Below are positions 1-8,227 of a DNA stretch of 64,000 bases, piece after piece. Position numbers and translations under genes: made by a program. Below the pieces are notes generated by a model. It did no database searches. It saw nothing but the letters and a program-made list of their open reading frames with translations, and was not told where the DNA came from. The first letter of the stretch is position 1. Every line of letters begins with the position of its first letter. This DNA is from Metabacillus dongyingensis (GTDB lineage: Bacteria > Bacillota > Bacilli > Bacillales > Bacillaceae), in the NCBI RefSeq assembly GCF_019933155.2, contig NZ_CP082944.1:1552001-1616000 (forward strand), read 5' to 3'.

Positions 1-196
1 GGATGTTTGGCTGATCGGGGGAACCGCCGGAAATCCTGCAGGATCTTTGATGACAGCTGTCCTTTATATTTATAGGAATGCCTTTTTGGCTTCTCAAATG
101 GGAATTGCTACAGCGGCATCCTATATTCTTTTTATGATAATTCTTATCCTCACCATTATCATGCTGTATTCAAATAAAAAAAATAATCTGGATTAA
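1..196 (+). CDS. Sugar ABC transporter permease, C-terminal fragment (5' end outside window)
   Basis: The window opens inside this frame, which ends at TAA 194-196. The 64 visible residues contain a GNPAGS segment, then LYIYRNAF, then a hydrophobic helix (about residues 40-56) and a short Lys/Asn-rich tail. This is the usual end of UgpA/MalF-type permeases (binding-protein-dependent transport, inner membrane). The next gene is its MalG-type partner, 12 bp downstream and with its own ribosome site, so the two should form the membrane channel for the binding protein at 1162. The substrate cannot be read from the fragment. Confidence 0.85.
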   Translation, partial: DVWLIGGTAGNPAGSLMTAVLYIYRNAFLASQMGIATAASYILFMIILILTIIMLYSNKKNNLD

Positions 197-208
197 AGGA
201 GGAATACC

Positions 209-1108
209 ATGAAAATTGTACCTGATCAAATTCATCAGAAACATTCAGGCAGATTAATTCTTAAAGAAAAGGCCCCCAAAAAAAAGATTCGATTTGGAGG
301 ACATCTGTTAACTGGAATTTTGTTTTTGGGCTCTCTCATCATGATTGTCCCCTTTATCTGGATGGTTACAACAAGCTTTGACTGGGGAGCCAGGCTGAAT
401 ATTCCTTTTCCACCAAGATTTTGGCCAGAGGAGGCTTCGCTTTTGCCTTATGAGGCAGCATTTACAAATGTCCCAATGATCAAATACATGATTAATTCGC
501 TTATTGTAGCAATAGGAGTAATTTTAATCAGTTTAATGTCAGCCTTATTTTCCGGATATGCCATTTCCAAGCTTAAATTTAAAGGAGCAGGGATTATTAT
601 GGTACTTGCACTCAGTACGATGATGATTCCATTTGAGATGACAATGATTCCTCAATATTTGCTTTTCGATAAACTGCAGCTTCTTGATACTTACTGGGCC
701 TTTTATCTTCCCGCATTAAATTATGCATTCGGAACTTTTTTGGCAAAGGCATTTATTGATCAGCTTCCGGGGAGTCTGCGGGAAGCTGCAATCATAGATG
801 GAGCGAATGAATTCACCGTTTTTTTGAGAATTTACCTCCCATTGTGCATTCCGATCCTTGCAACGATGGTCATTCTTCAATTTTTGGGTGTCTGGAATGA
901 TCTATTATGGCCGCTGCTCGCACTGAAAAGTCCCGATAAATATACCATTCAATTAGGGCTTGCCATGTTTACGTACAACAAAGATATTCCTTTGCCTTCT
1001 ATTATATTGGCGGCAACAAGCGTAAGTCTTGTGCCTATCGTTGCTGTTTATTTATTTCTGCAAAAATATATAGTGGAAAGCATTGCTTTATCAGGAATTA
1101 AGCAATAA
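209..1108 (+). CDS. Sugar ABC transporter permease, MalG/UgpE type
   Basis: A 299-residue inner-membrane permease. A basic N-terminal tail of about 35 residues precedes the first of six predicted helices. The EAA loop that contacts the ATPase is visible as EAAIIDGANEF around residue 195. Start ATG 209 has a strong site (aaaggagg) about 8 nt upstream. It lies between the preceding permease and the binding lipoprotein. No ATPase gene is present, so it probably uses a shared MsmX-type ATPase encoded elsewhere, as is common for Bacillus sugar importers (inference). Confidence 0.92.
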   Translation: MKIVPDQIHQKHSGRLILKEKAPKKKIRFGGHLLTGILFLGSLIMIVPFIWMVTTSFDWGARLNIPFPPRFWPEEASLLPYEAAFTNVPMIKYMINSLIVAIGVILISLMSALFSGYAISKLKFKGAGIIMVLALSTMMIPFEMTMIPQYLLFDKLQLLDTYWAFYLPALNYAFGTFLAKAFIDQLPGSLREAAIIDGANEFTVFLRIYLPLCIPILATMVILQFLGVWNDLLWPLLALKSPDKYTIQLGLAMFTYNKDIPLPSIILAATSVSLVPIVAVYLFLQKYIVESIALSGIKQ

Positions 1109-1161
1109 TTGTCCTGTTAAGTCGGGATAAATTGCATAAAAAAGAAAAGAGGGGAACCAGA

Positions 1162-2532
1162 ATGAAAAAACTTATGATCATGTTTCTGGCATTTCTAATG
1201 TTTTTTTCGCTGATCGCTTGCTCTTCAGAATCCAGCAGTACAAGTGAAAACAAAAATATCAAGGTGGTCTCGGAGGTAAAAGGAACGGTAAGGGTGGCCC
1301 TTGCAGGGTGGCAGCTAGAGAATGGACTTGATCCAATCACAGGCACTCTGGCAACGGGATTAAATGAATATGTTGAAAAAGAATTCAAACCGAGATATCC
1401 CAACATTAAATTAGAACTGTATCAAGTTCCATGGGAAAATGCTCAGGCGAAACAGACTGCTCTGCTGCAGTCAAAAGATGTTGATGTTCTTTATACTGGA
1501 GGCGCATTCGCTTCACAGTGGATGGAAAAGGGATTGCTCCGTGGAATCGACGATTTAATGGAAAAGGATGCAGCATTTGATTCAAGCATCTATTTAGATG
1601 GTATTTGGGAGAATTCGTACAGTACAAAATCGTTTAAAGGAGAGAGATACGGTCTTCCTGCAGTCCTTGGAAGAAGGATAACCATCTACGATAAAAAAAT
1701 TTTCGATGAATGGGGCGTAGATTATTTATCTGAAAATCCTACTCCTGAAGAGATCTTAGATAAAGCGAAAGAAATGACAGGTAAAAATCCGAAAACAGGC
1801 AAGCAAAACTACGGGTTATGGTGGAATGGGAATGCATTAAATGCTTCTACTTTTGTTGCATTGGCTCATGCTTATGGTGCTAAAGGGGCAGAAGGAAGCT
1901 TGGATGATACTGCTAATATTAAATGGATGCTTAATACTCCAGAAATGGTAAAGGTTCTTGAATGGCTTGAAAAAGCTGCAAAGTATCCTCCGAAAGCATT
2001 TATTAATAATCAGGGAGCAGAAAACTTCGGACTGGAAAAAAATCGAATTGCCATTGCTTTAGATCATTCTGGAGCAGGCACAATGGGAGAATTTCAGGCA
2101 AATAAAGATGAAAAGCTTTTAGAGCGATTTGATACAAGCTTAAATCTTGGACCAAACGGCGAAGGCTGGGTGGCTGCAGATCCTTTTGTTATGGCAAAAG
2201 ATGCAAAAAATGTTGAGGCTTCATGGGAGGTCATGAAATTTTTAACTGGCTATGAAACTCAAAAGCACAACTATGATAACTACAAATTTACGCCAACTTT
2301 AAAAGAAACTGACTTTGTGAGTAAAAATGACAAATATATGAAACGGGCAATGGAGGTAGCGGATATTTCGAAATCGACGCTAATGGATGAGGCAAATCCG
2401 TTTTTCAGCAGTGAAATAGCTCCGGCTATTAATGGATTTATCAGTAAAGCAGCAAATAAACAGGCACCTGATATTCAAACGTTTCTGGATGATCTGCAAA
2501 AACGAGCTGAGAGCTGGTCTGCAAGACAATAG
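1162..2532 (+). CDS. Extracellular solute-binding lipoprotein, sugar family 1
   Basis: A 456-residue secreted lipoprotein that captures the sugar for the adjacent permeases. The N-terminus is MKK, then a hydrophobic core, ending in lipobox SLIAC with Cys near residue 20. Start ATG 1162 is preferred over an in-frame ATG at 1132, because agagggg sits just upstream and the signal peptide begins there. The body has features typical of family-1 sugar-binding proteins, such as the VDVLYTGGAFASQWME segment and a late FVMAKDAKNVEASWEVMKFL segment. The ligand is unknown; neighbours suggest a sugar or glycoside that is oxidised after uptake. Confidence 0.92.
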   Translation: MKKLMIMFLAFLMFFSLIACSSESSSTSENKNIKVVSEVKGTVRVALAGWQLENGLDPITGTLATGLNEYVEKEFKPRYPNIKLELYQVPWENAQAKQTALLQSKDVDVLYTGGAFASQWMEKGLLRGIDDLMEKDAAFDSSIYLDGIWENSYSTKSFKGERYGLPAVLGRRITIYDKKIFDEWGVDYLSENPTPEEILDKAKEMTGKNPKTGKQNYGLWWNGNALNASTFVALAHAYGAKGAEGSLDDTANIKWMLNTPEMVKVLEWLEKAAKYPPKAFINNQGAENFGLEKNRIAIALDHSGAGTMGEFQANKDEKLLERFDTSLNLGPNGEGWVAADPFVMAKDAKNVEASWEVMKFLTGYETQKHNYDNYKFTPTLKETDFVSKNDKYMKRAMEVADISKSTLMDEANPFFSSEIAPAINGFISKAANKQAPDIQTFLDDLQKRAESWSARQ

Positions 2533-2579
2533 AAAAGATATGAGCGTGATGAAACGACTCAATTAAGAGGTGATTAAAT

Positions 2580-3443
2580 ATGAAAATTGGATTAAGTTCG
2601 TATAGTCTGGTTTCAGCGCTGAAATCAAAAGAAATTGATATTTTAGAAGCGATCAGCTGGATCGCGGAACAAGGAGGAGAGCACATTGAAATTGTTCCCT
2701 TCGGATTTACACTCGATCACAACCCTGATTTAATCGAAGCAATTCGCCAAAGGGCCGAGAGCACCGGCATCGAGATATCTAATTATGCAATTGGAGCTAA
2801 TTTTATTTCATTAACAAGTGAAGAATTTGAGAAAGAAATCGATCGTGTTAAGGGACAAGTTGATATTGCCTCACAATTAGGAGTTAAGCTGATGCGCCAT
2901 GATGTTGCCTCAAGGCCACCGCAAGAGGCTTCCATTCAGCAATTTGAAAAAGATCTGCCGAAGATTGTTGAGGCTTCCCGCAGGATTGCTGATTATGCTG
3001 CTGAGCATGGAATTACAACAAGTATTGAAAATCATGGGTATTTTGTTCAGGCGAGTGACCGTGTTCAAACAGTTGTGGATCATGTGAATCGGCCTAATTT
3101 TAAAACAACGCTTGATGTGGGGAATTTTATGTGTGTGGATGAGGAATCTGTATCAGCGGTAAAAAAGAATATACCGATTGCTTCCATAGTTCATATTAAA
3201 GATTTTTACATGCGGCCGTCGCATTTCAATCCTGGAAAGGGCTGGTTCCCGACAGCATCTGGAAACTATTTGCGGGGAGCAATTATTGGTCATGGGGATA
3301 TAGCGATGCGGGAAGTTTTAAAAGTGATTAAACACTCAGGATATGACGGGTATTTGTCAGTAGAATTTGAAGGAATGGAAGAGTGTAAAACAGGCTCGAG
3401 AATCAGTATGGAAAATGTGCGCAGAATGTGGGAAGAAGTTTAA
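2580..3443 (+). CDS. Sugar phosphate isomerase/epimerase, AP_endonuc_2 TIM barrel
   Basis: A 287-residue cytoplasmic TIM-barrel protein of the xylose-isomerase-like superfamily. Recognisable metal-site segments are SIENHG (about 140), TTLDVGNFM (about 175), VHIKDF (about 205) and a final SVEFEG (about 260), giving the Glu-Asp-His-Glu pattern of this fold. ATG 2580 follows aagaggtg. It is followed after 29 bp by a Gfo/Idh/MocA dehydrogenase. Such pairs commonly oxidise and then isomerise or cleave keto-sugars or inositols; the substrate here is not determinable. Confidence 0.88.
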   Translation: MKIGLSSYSLVSALKSKEIDILEAISWIAEQGGEHIEIVPFGFTLDHNPDLIEAIRQRAESTGIEISNYAIGANFISLTSEEFEKEIDRVKGQVDIASQLGVKLMRHDVASRPPQEASIQQFEKDLPKIVEASRRIADYAAEHGITTSIENHGYFVQASDRVQTVVDHVNRPNFKTTLDVGNFMCVDEESVSAVKKNIPIASIVHIKDFYMRPSHFNPGKGWFPTASGNYLRGAIIGHGDIAMREVLKVIKHSGYDGYLSVEFEGMEECKTGSRISMENVRRMWEEV

Positions 3444-3472
3444 ATTAATGTGGGAAATGGGAGGATCAAGCG

Positions 3473-4549
3473 ATGAGTAAACTAAAGATCGGAGTCATTG
3501 GTGCTGGTTCTATTTCAGAGATGCATATGCAATCCTATGAAAATAATGATTTTGCAGAATTGTATGCGATCTGTGATATGAATGAAGAAAGAGCACATGA
3601 AAAAGCAAAAAAGTACAATGCGTCAAAGGTTTATTATGATTATGAATCGCTTCTTGCTGATCAGGTGATTGATGCTGTCAGCATATGTACTTGGAATAAC
3701 TCTCATGCCGAAATTGCCATTGCTGCACTCGATGCAGGCAAACATGTATTAGTTGAAAAACCACTTTGCACAACAGTAGCTGATGCATTGAAAATTGAAG
3801 AAGCAGTTAAACGAAGCGGCAAGCTCCTGCAAGTTGGTTTTGTCAGACGTTACGCATCAAATACTGAAATCATTCAAAAATTCGTGAATCAAAATCATTT
3901 TGGCGAAATCTACTACGCAAAAGCCTCTTGCTTGCGCCGTTTAGGGAATCCTGGAGGCTGGTTTTCGGATAAAGAAAGATCAGGAGGAGGACCTCTTATC
4001 GATCTTGGAGTCCATGTCATAGACATTTGCTGGTACCTAATGGGGAAACCGAAAGTGAAATCGGTCAGCGGCAATACGTATTCAAAGCTCGGAAATCGCT
4101 CTAATGTTAAGCATTTATCGTTTTATCAAGCAGCCGATTATGATCCTGATAAGAACACAGTGGAAGATCTGGCTAACGCCATTATCCGATTTGAAAATGG
4201 CGCTTCATTGATGGTGGATGTCAGCTTTACCATTCATGGGAAAAAAGATGAATTAACAGTGCAATTGTATGGAGATAAGGGAGGATTTGAGCTGGAGCCT
4301 GAATTATCCATCGTAACTGAACAGCATGATATTATTTTGAATGCAACGCCTCAGATTAATAATCTGTCTTTTGATGTTGTACAGGCTTTCCAAAATGAAA
4401 TTGATCACTTTATTGCTGCATGTAAAAGAGAAAAAGAAACGTTGAGTCCGGTAGAGGATGGAATTGAAATGATGAAAATACTTTGTGCGATCTATGAATC
4501 TAGTGAAAAAGGTACGGAAATACAGTTCGGACAGAGTGTTGAAGTGTAA
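3473..4549 (+). CDS. Gfo/Idh/MocA family NAD(P)-dependent sugar oxidoreductase
   Basis: A 358-residue cytoplasmic dehydrogenase. The N-terminal Rossmann fold starts IGVIGAGSISEMH (residues 5-17), and the conserved EKPL motif lies near residue 98, with its Lys as the usual catalytic base. The GGGPLIDLGVHVIDICWYL segment around residue 175 carries the conserved Asp and His of the substrate site. Start ATG 3473 has gggagg about 9 nt upstream. It is co-directional with the isomerase at 2580. A paralogue at 11474 occupies the matching place in the second sugar operon. Confidence 0.92.
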   Translation: MSKLKIGVIGAGSISEMHMQSYENNDFAELYAICDMNEERAHEKAKKYNASKVYYDYESLLADQVIDAVSICTWNNSHAEIAIAALDAGKHVLVEKPLCTTVADALKIEEAVKRSGKLLQVGFVRRYASNTEIIQKFVNQNHFGEIYYAKASCLRRLGNPGGWFSDKERSGGGPLIDLGVHVIDICWYLMGKPKVKSVSGNTYSKLGNRSNVKHLSFYQAADYDPDKNTVEDLANAIIRFENGASLMVDVSFTIHGKKDELTVQLYGDKGGFELEPELSIVTEQHDIILNATPQINNLSFDVVQAFQNEIDHFIAACKREKETLSPVEDGIEMMKILCAIYESSEKGTEIQFGQSVEV

Positions 4550-4590
4550 TAGAATCTGATTGTGTGTATGGAAAGGAGGAGAATCGTCTA

Positions 4591-5232
4591 ATGAGTACCG
4601 GCTGGGTTACTGGAAATCTCTACAGACTATGCGATTGGTTTTACAGGCTCGCTTTCTTAAATTTATTATGGCTTGCGTTTACTCTGGCCGGATTCATTCT
4701 ATTTGGCATCTTTCCATCCACGACAGCCGTATTTACTGTCATAAGGAAATGGTTAAGAGGAGAAAAAGATGTACCGCTTGTCCGTACGTTCTTGCAATCC
4801 TACCGGAAGGAATTCTTTCATTCTAATAGGCTTTGCCTTCTTTTTGGACTAGCAGCCTGCATCCTCTATGTTGATTTGAAGTTTGTACAAACTTTGCAGG
4901 GGGCCGCATTTATCTTTTTAACAAGCATTTTTAGTTTGATGATTATTTTGTTCGTCTTTACTCTGATCTACATTTTTCCTGTATATGTTCATTATGAGAT
5001 GAGGACACTCTTATACTTTCGGCAAGCTTTCTTTATTGCTATCGTAAATCCTTTTCAGACCATTTTGCTGGTGCTGGCCTCTGTACTCTCATTCTATGTC
5101 ACAATGATGCTGTCAGGTCTCTTTCTTTTCTTTGGAATAAGCGGTATCTCGCTTCTGATCATGTGGTATTCATTACGAATCTTTAGGTATATGGACTGGG
5201 AAATGAAAAAGCATCTTGCTTCAGAAAGTTAA
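4591..5232 (+). CDS. DUF624 (YesL-like) membrane protein
   Basis: A 213-residue integral membrane protein of the DUF624/YesL type that accompanies many Bacillus sugar ABC transporters. Features are an N-terminal amphipathic stretch, a first helix with LAGFILFGIFPSTTAVF (the typical FPST/A segment), a basic cytoplasmic region WLRGEKD, and four or so more helices. ATG 4591 is chosen over upstream in-frame starts because aaaggagg at 4572-4579 is well placed for it. The molecular role of the family is not established; it probably assists transport. It ends 15 bp before an MFS carrier. Confidence 0.85.
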   Translation: MSTGWVTGNLYRLCDWFYRLAFLNLLWLAFTLAGFILFGIFPSTTAVFTVIRKWLRGEKDVPLVRTFLQSYRKEFFHSNRLCLLFGLAACILYVDLKFVQTLQGAAFIFLTSIFSLMIILFVFTLIYIFPVYVHYEMRTLLYFRQAFFIAIVNPFQTILLVLASVLSFYVTMMLSGLFLFFGISGISLLIMWYSLRIFRYMDWEMKKHLASES

Positions 5233-5247
5233 GGTGAATACTAAAAA

Positions 5248-6396
5248 ATGATTTTCATTTTAAAAACCTTCTACTTTTGTTTCAGCTTAAGCGTAGGTTC
5301 CCTTCAATTTCTTAATTTATATTATGGAGAGATTGGGCTTGCAAAAGGGCAGATTGGCATGCTGTTTGCAATCGGACCGCTTGTGATGATTGTGGCTCAG
5401 CCTGTATGGGGTGTGCTGACTGATTTATGGGACCGTCCCAAGGCAACGCTGCTTTTGGCTCTCCTTGGTTCAGCTTGTACAGCCGCCTTTTTTCCTTTTG
5501 CATATGATTTTCATCATTTCGTGATTTTAAATCTTTTTTATTGGTTTTTTCAAAGCTCTATTAACCCAATTGCCGATAGTACAGCTCTAGCTTTGCTGGT
5601 AGATCGCAATGATTTTGGCAAAATTCGTTTGTGGGGCTCATTAGGGTATGCAATCGGTGTTATCAGTATTGGGAGAATTCTTGATTTTATCGGGTTAGAA
5701 TTTATGTTCTTGCTTCACAGCGGAGTGCTGCTTATAACATTGCTTGTATTATTAAGACTGCCGATTCAAAAAGGCGAGAAGAAGCATTTTCTTATAAAAG
5801 AAGCGGCTGGTCTCCTTAAAAACCAAGCATTTGTACTGTTCTTGTTTTTTAATTTTTTGCTGCAGCTGACGATCAATGCGAATAACTCGTTTTATGGAAT
5901 TCATATGCAGTCCCTTGGAGCCAGCATTACAATAGTAGGCTTTACCCTGCTATTAAAATCAATTTGGGAAATACCTTTTTTCGCGGTTTCAGGCAAGCTG
6001 ATGAAGAGATTTTCTTATCCTATGCTTTTGTCATTTGCTGCTTTTATTTATGCATGCAGGTGGAGTGTCCTGGGTTTCAGTGATAATTTGCAAGTGCTGA
6101 TTTGGACTCAGATATTGCTTAGTTTTTCTTTTAGTATTCACTATTTTGCATCTGTAGCCTATGTAGATGTATTGACGCCGCAAAATTACCGGGCTACCGG
6201 GCAAACTCTTTATACGGCTGTGACCCTGGGATTGGGGGGAGTGACTGGCAATCTTTTGGGCGGCTGGGTTCTGAATCATTTTGCAGCAGAGACGATGTTC
6301 CAGCTAACGACTGTCCTGGCATTGGCTGGCATTCCTTTTTTATGGATGGAAAAGAAAGATCCCTCAATAAAGGTCAGCAGAGAAAAAGATATCTAA
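5248..6396 (+). CDS. MFS transporter, MFS_1-like (sugar/nucleoside carrier type)
   Basis: A 382-residue polytopic carrier with about 12 hydrophobic segments. The loop between helices 2 and 3 carries QPVWGVLTDLWDRPK, a variant of the MFS A-motif; the GxLGYAIG segment (here LWGSLGYAIGV) lies near residue 130. It starts at ATG 5248 after aaggtga and is the last gene before the terminator at 6448. Its presence next to an ABC importer may indicate uptake or efflux of the same sugar or of a product (inference). Confidence 0.82.
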   Translation: MIFILKTFYFCFSLSVGSLQFLNLYYGEIGLAKGQIGMLFAIGPLVMIVAQPVWGVLTDLWDRPKATLLLALLGSACTAAFFPFAYDFHHFVILNLFYWFFQSSINPIADSTALALLVDRNDFGKIRLWGSLGYAIGVISIGRILDFIGLEFMFLLHSGVLLITLLVLLRLPIQKGEKKHFLIKEAAGLLKNQAFVLFLFFNFLLQLTINANNSFYGIHMQSLGASITIVGFTLLLKSIWEIPFFAVSGKLMKRFSYPMLLSFAAFIYACRWSVLGFSDNLQVLIWTQILLSFSFSIHYFASVAYVDVLTPQNYRATGQTLYTAVTLGLGGVTGNLLGGWVLNHFAAETMFQLTTVLALAGIPFLWMEKKDPSIKVSREKDI

Positions 6397-6447
6397 AAAG
6401 AGGATTTGGTGAAATGAAAGTCATTCTTTATTGAATATAACTCTAGT

Positions 6448-6478
6448 AAGTCTCTCTCATAACAAGGAGGGGCTTTTT
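6448..6478 (+). terminator. Intrinsic terminator of first sugar operon
   Basis: AAGTCTCTC (6448-6456) pairs with GAGGGGCTT (6467-6475) with G-U pairs tolerated, followed by a T run. The element and about 60 bp downstream resemble 13281-13371, at the end of the second sugar operon. Confidence 0.85.
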
Positions 6479-6567
6479 ATTTTTTTTACTGTATTTTCAG
6501 CGGGATTGTTTAAAAAAGTATGAACAAAATGACTTAATTCAGGAAATCCTCGAAAAAATGCCGGCTC

Positions 6568-6860
6568 AAAAACAGAGCTGGTTTTTCATCTGAATAGTCA
6601 AAACCAATTAAAATTTCATAAAATAAAAATATATAACCGAACCCGTATTTTCATCCCCCTTCATTCCTTTAAAATGCAGAGAGGTTAATAAGGAGTGAGA
6701 TCATGCACGGTAACAGGCTGTCAGACATAAAAAAACAGGAATGGCATGCGTTTGAAATACTTGAGCACTACCCAAAGTTACAGCAAAGTTGCCAGTTTCT
6801 GACCCAAAATAAACATGACGGGGAAGATGTAGTCCAGGATGTGATACTAAAAGCGATGCC
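6568..6860 (+). repeat. Truncated duplicate of the sigma-factor locus at 34051-34343
   Basis: From AAAACAGAGC at 6568 to AAAAGCGAT at 6860 this segment matches 34051-34343 almost base for base. It includes the presumed promoter region (ATAAAATAAAAATATATAAC), the CCCCCTTCATTC leader, the ribosome site and about 52 codons of the sigma-factor gene. Similarity stops abruptly on both sides. It is a segmental duplication that kept the promoter and the start of the gene. Confidence 0.93.
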
Positions 6861-6900
6861 GACATCTCATATTGGTGCACTGTTATCTTCTTGGGGTTAG
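6703..6900 (+). pseudogene. Truncated sigma-70 family sigma factor fragment
   Basis: The 65-residue frame starts with MHGNRLSDIKKQ, as does the full sigma factor at 34189, keeps part of region 2 (up to about residue 52, DGEDVVQDVILKA), then runs into unrelated sequence and stops. Ribosome site aaggagtgag and ATG are intact, so a short peptide might be made, but regions 2.4 and 4 needed for promoter recognition are missing. The sequence just after the break encodes, in another frame, a hydrophobic stretch ending VLLVISF-stop (to about 6922), possibly the tail of another lost gene. Confidence 0.85.
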
Positions 6901-7037
6901 TGCTCCTTGTAATTTCTTTTTAAAATCGGTTAAATAAACTATTTATATTAAGGAAAAAACACTTGGAATTTTTAATTCGGTTGTATTAAAAATTAAACAA
7001 ACTTGCTCTTCTGTCGCTGTTTTTTCTGCTTTCTGCT

Positions 7038-7868
7038 CTACTTTGCTCTATAGACACCTGGTGTAACACCATATTTCTTTTTAAAAGCTCTAATAAAATA
7101 GTTTGTTTCCATCCCCAGTCTTTCAGCTATTTCATGAACATGCCATTCTGGTTCTTCTTTCAGCAAAAAAATGGCTTTCTCAAAACGTATTTTATTTAAA
7201 TATTGATAAGGTGTCAGACCGTACATTTTGCGGAAAATTCTTGTGAAATGCTGTGGTGTAAAGCCGGCAAGACTTGATAAGCTTGTCATTTCCAGAGGTT
7301 CGTCGTAATGTTCGTGAAGAAGATTTACGATTTTGCGAATGTTTTCGTGAGGTGAATGTTCTGCGCTGTTTATATGGCTTTCGCTGTTCGTTTCTTCCAG
7401 CTTTCTCAGTTCCAGCAGGAAAGAGTAAAGACTGACGGATGCATTCATTACGGCATCATTCTCATTTTTCTTTGCAATTTGCCACAGCTTTTCAACATAA
7501 GACCAAAGAGATGAAAATGATTTTACAGTCATCACTTTCGGCTGTTTAAGTCCTATATTCTCAAGGATTGGATTTACCGAATTTCCCTCAAACCCAATAA
7601 ACCCTAATTGCCAGGGCGACTTGGTTAATGGGAAATACTCATGCGCCACTCCGGCAGGTAAAACAAGGACATGCCCCGCCTTTAATTCAAGCTCGCCAAG
7701 CCCAAAAATTCGAAATACCCCCGTGCCCTTTTTAGTCAAGAAGACTTGATTCACGGGAAATCCGACGGGCCTGTTCATGTATACCTGATGCTCCCATCCA
7801 ATTGAATACAAAGTCAACGGTATTCCTTTGTTTTCCCCTCTTGTATTAAGAAAATGAATTGGCAGCAT
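7038..7868 (-). CDS. AraC family transcriptional regulator with N-terminal cupin domain
   Basis: A 276-residue DNA-binding protein. The N-terminal half is an AraC-type cupin sensor (GHVLVLPAGVAHEYFP near residue 75). The C-terminal half has two helix-turn-helix units: EMTSLSSLAGFTPQHFTRIF, then KMYGLTPYQYLNKIRFEKA, and a second HTH ending in FKKKYGVTPGVYR, the usual AraC signature. The start is at 7868 because cggaggaggaggg lies just upstream on the minus strand; an in-frame ATG at 7892 has no site. It lies divergently from the sugar operon beginning at 8228 and is its likely activator (inference from position). Confidence 0.9.
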   Translation of the reverse strand: MLPIHFLNTRGENKGIPLTLYSIGWEHQVYMNRPVGFPVNQVFLTKKGTGVFRIFGLGELELKAGHVLVLPAGVAHEYFPLTKSPWQLGFIGFEGNSVNPILENIGLKQPKVMTVKSFSSLWSYVEKLWQIAKKNENDAVMNASVSLYSFLLELRKLEETNSESHINSAEHSPHENIRKIVNLLHEHYDEPLEMTSLSSLAGFTPQHFTRIFRKMYGLTPYQYLNKIRFEKAIFLLKEEPEWHVHEIAERLGMETNYFIRAFKKKYGVTPGVYRAK

Positions 7869-8227
7869 GGCCCTCCTCCTCCGTATGTTCAAAATATCCT
7901 ATTTATTCGTTTGTTTTGTCCTATAGATTTGTGAAATATTCCATTATGATAAATATAACTAAAGATTATAAATATTTAAATAATTAAAAAGATGTCAATG
8001 AGAAGTTGCCGATTCAGTCAATGTGCCTATGATCTGCCGTTACAGAAGGGAGGAACATGTACAACTGAAGGAACAATTGAAACCTTTTTCATGTGTGCCT
8101 TTAAGAAAATAGCTGAAGAGTCTCAGCTTGTTTGCAGTAAAATGAAAGCGCTTTAAAAAGTGCTGTTTGATCCTTTTCAGTTCATGTAAGAAGTGTAATT
8201 ATGACTATTTCAAAAGGAATGATTGCA
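7869..8227. other. Divergent regulatory region between AraC gene and second sugar operon
   Basis: This 359-bp stretch should hold the promoters of both flanking genes. I can identify a cre-like site (8142-8157) but no convincing -35/-10 pair. A 54-codon frame (7992-8156) with five Cys lacks a ribosome site and is not accepted as a gene. Confidence 0.6.
8142..8157 (+). promoter_or_regulatory. Catabolite-response (cre)-like site
   Basis: ATGAAAGCGCTTTAAA matches the CcpA consensus WTGNAANCGNWNNCWW at every position but one (A instead of C near the 3' end). It lies 70 bp upstream of the binding-protein start at 8228, so glucose repression of the second sugar operon is plausible. Confidence 0.6.
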
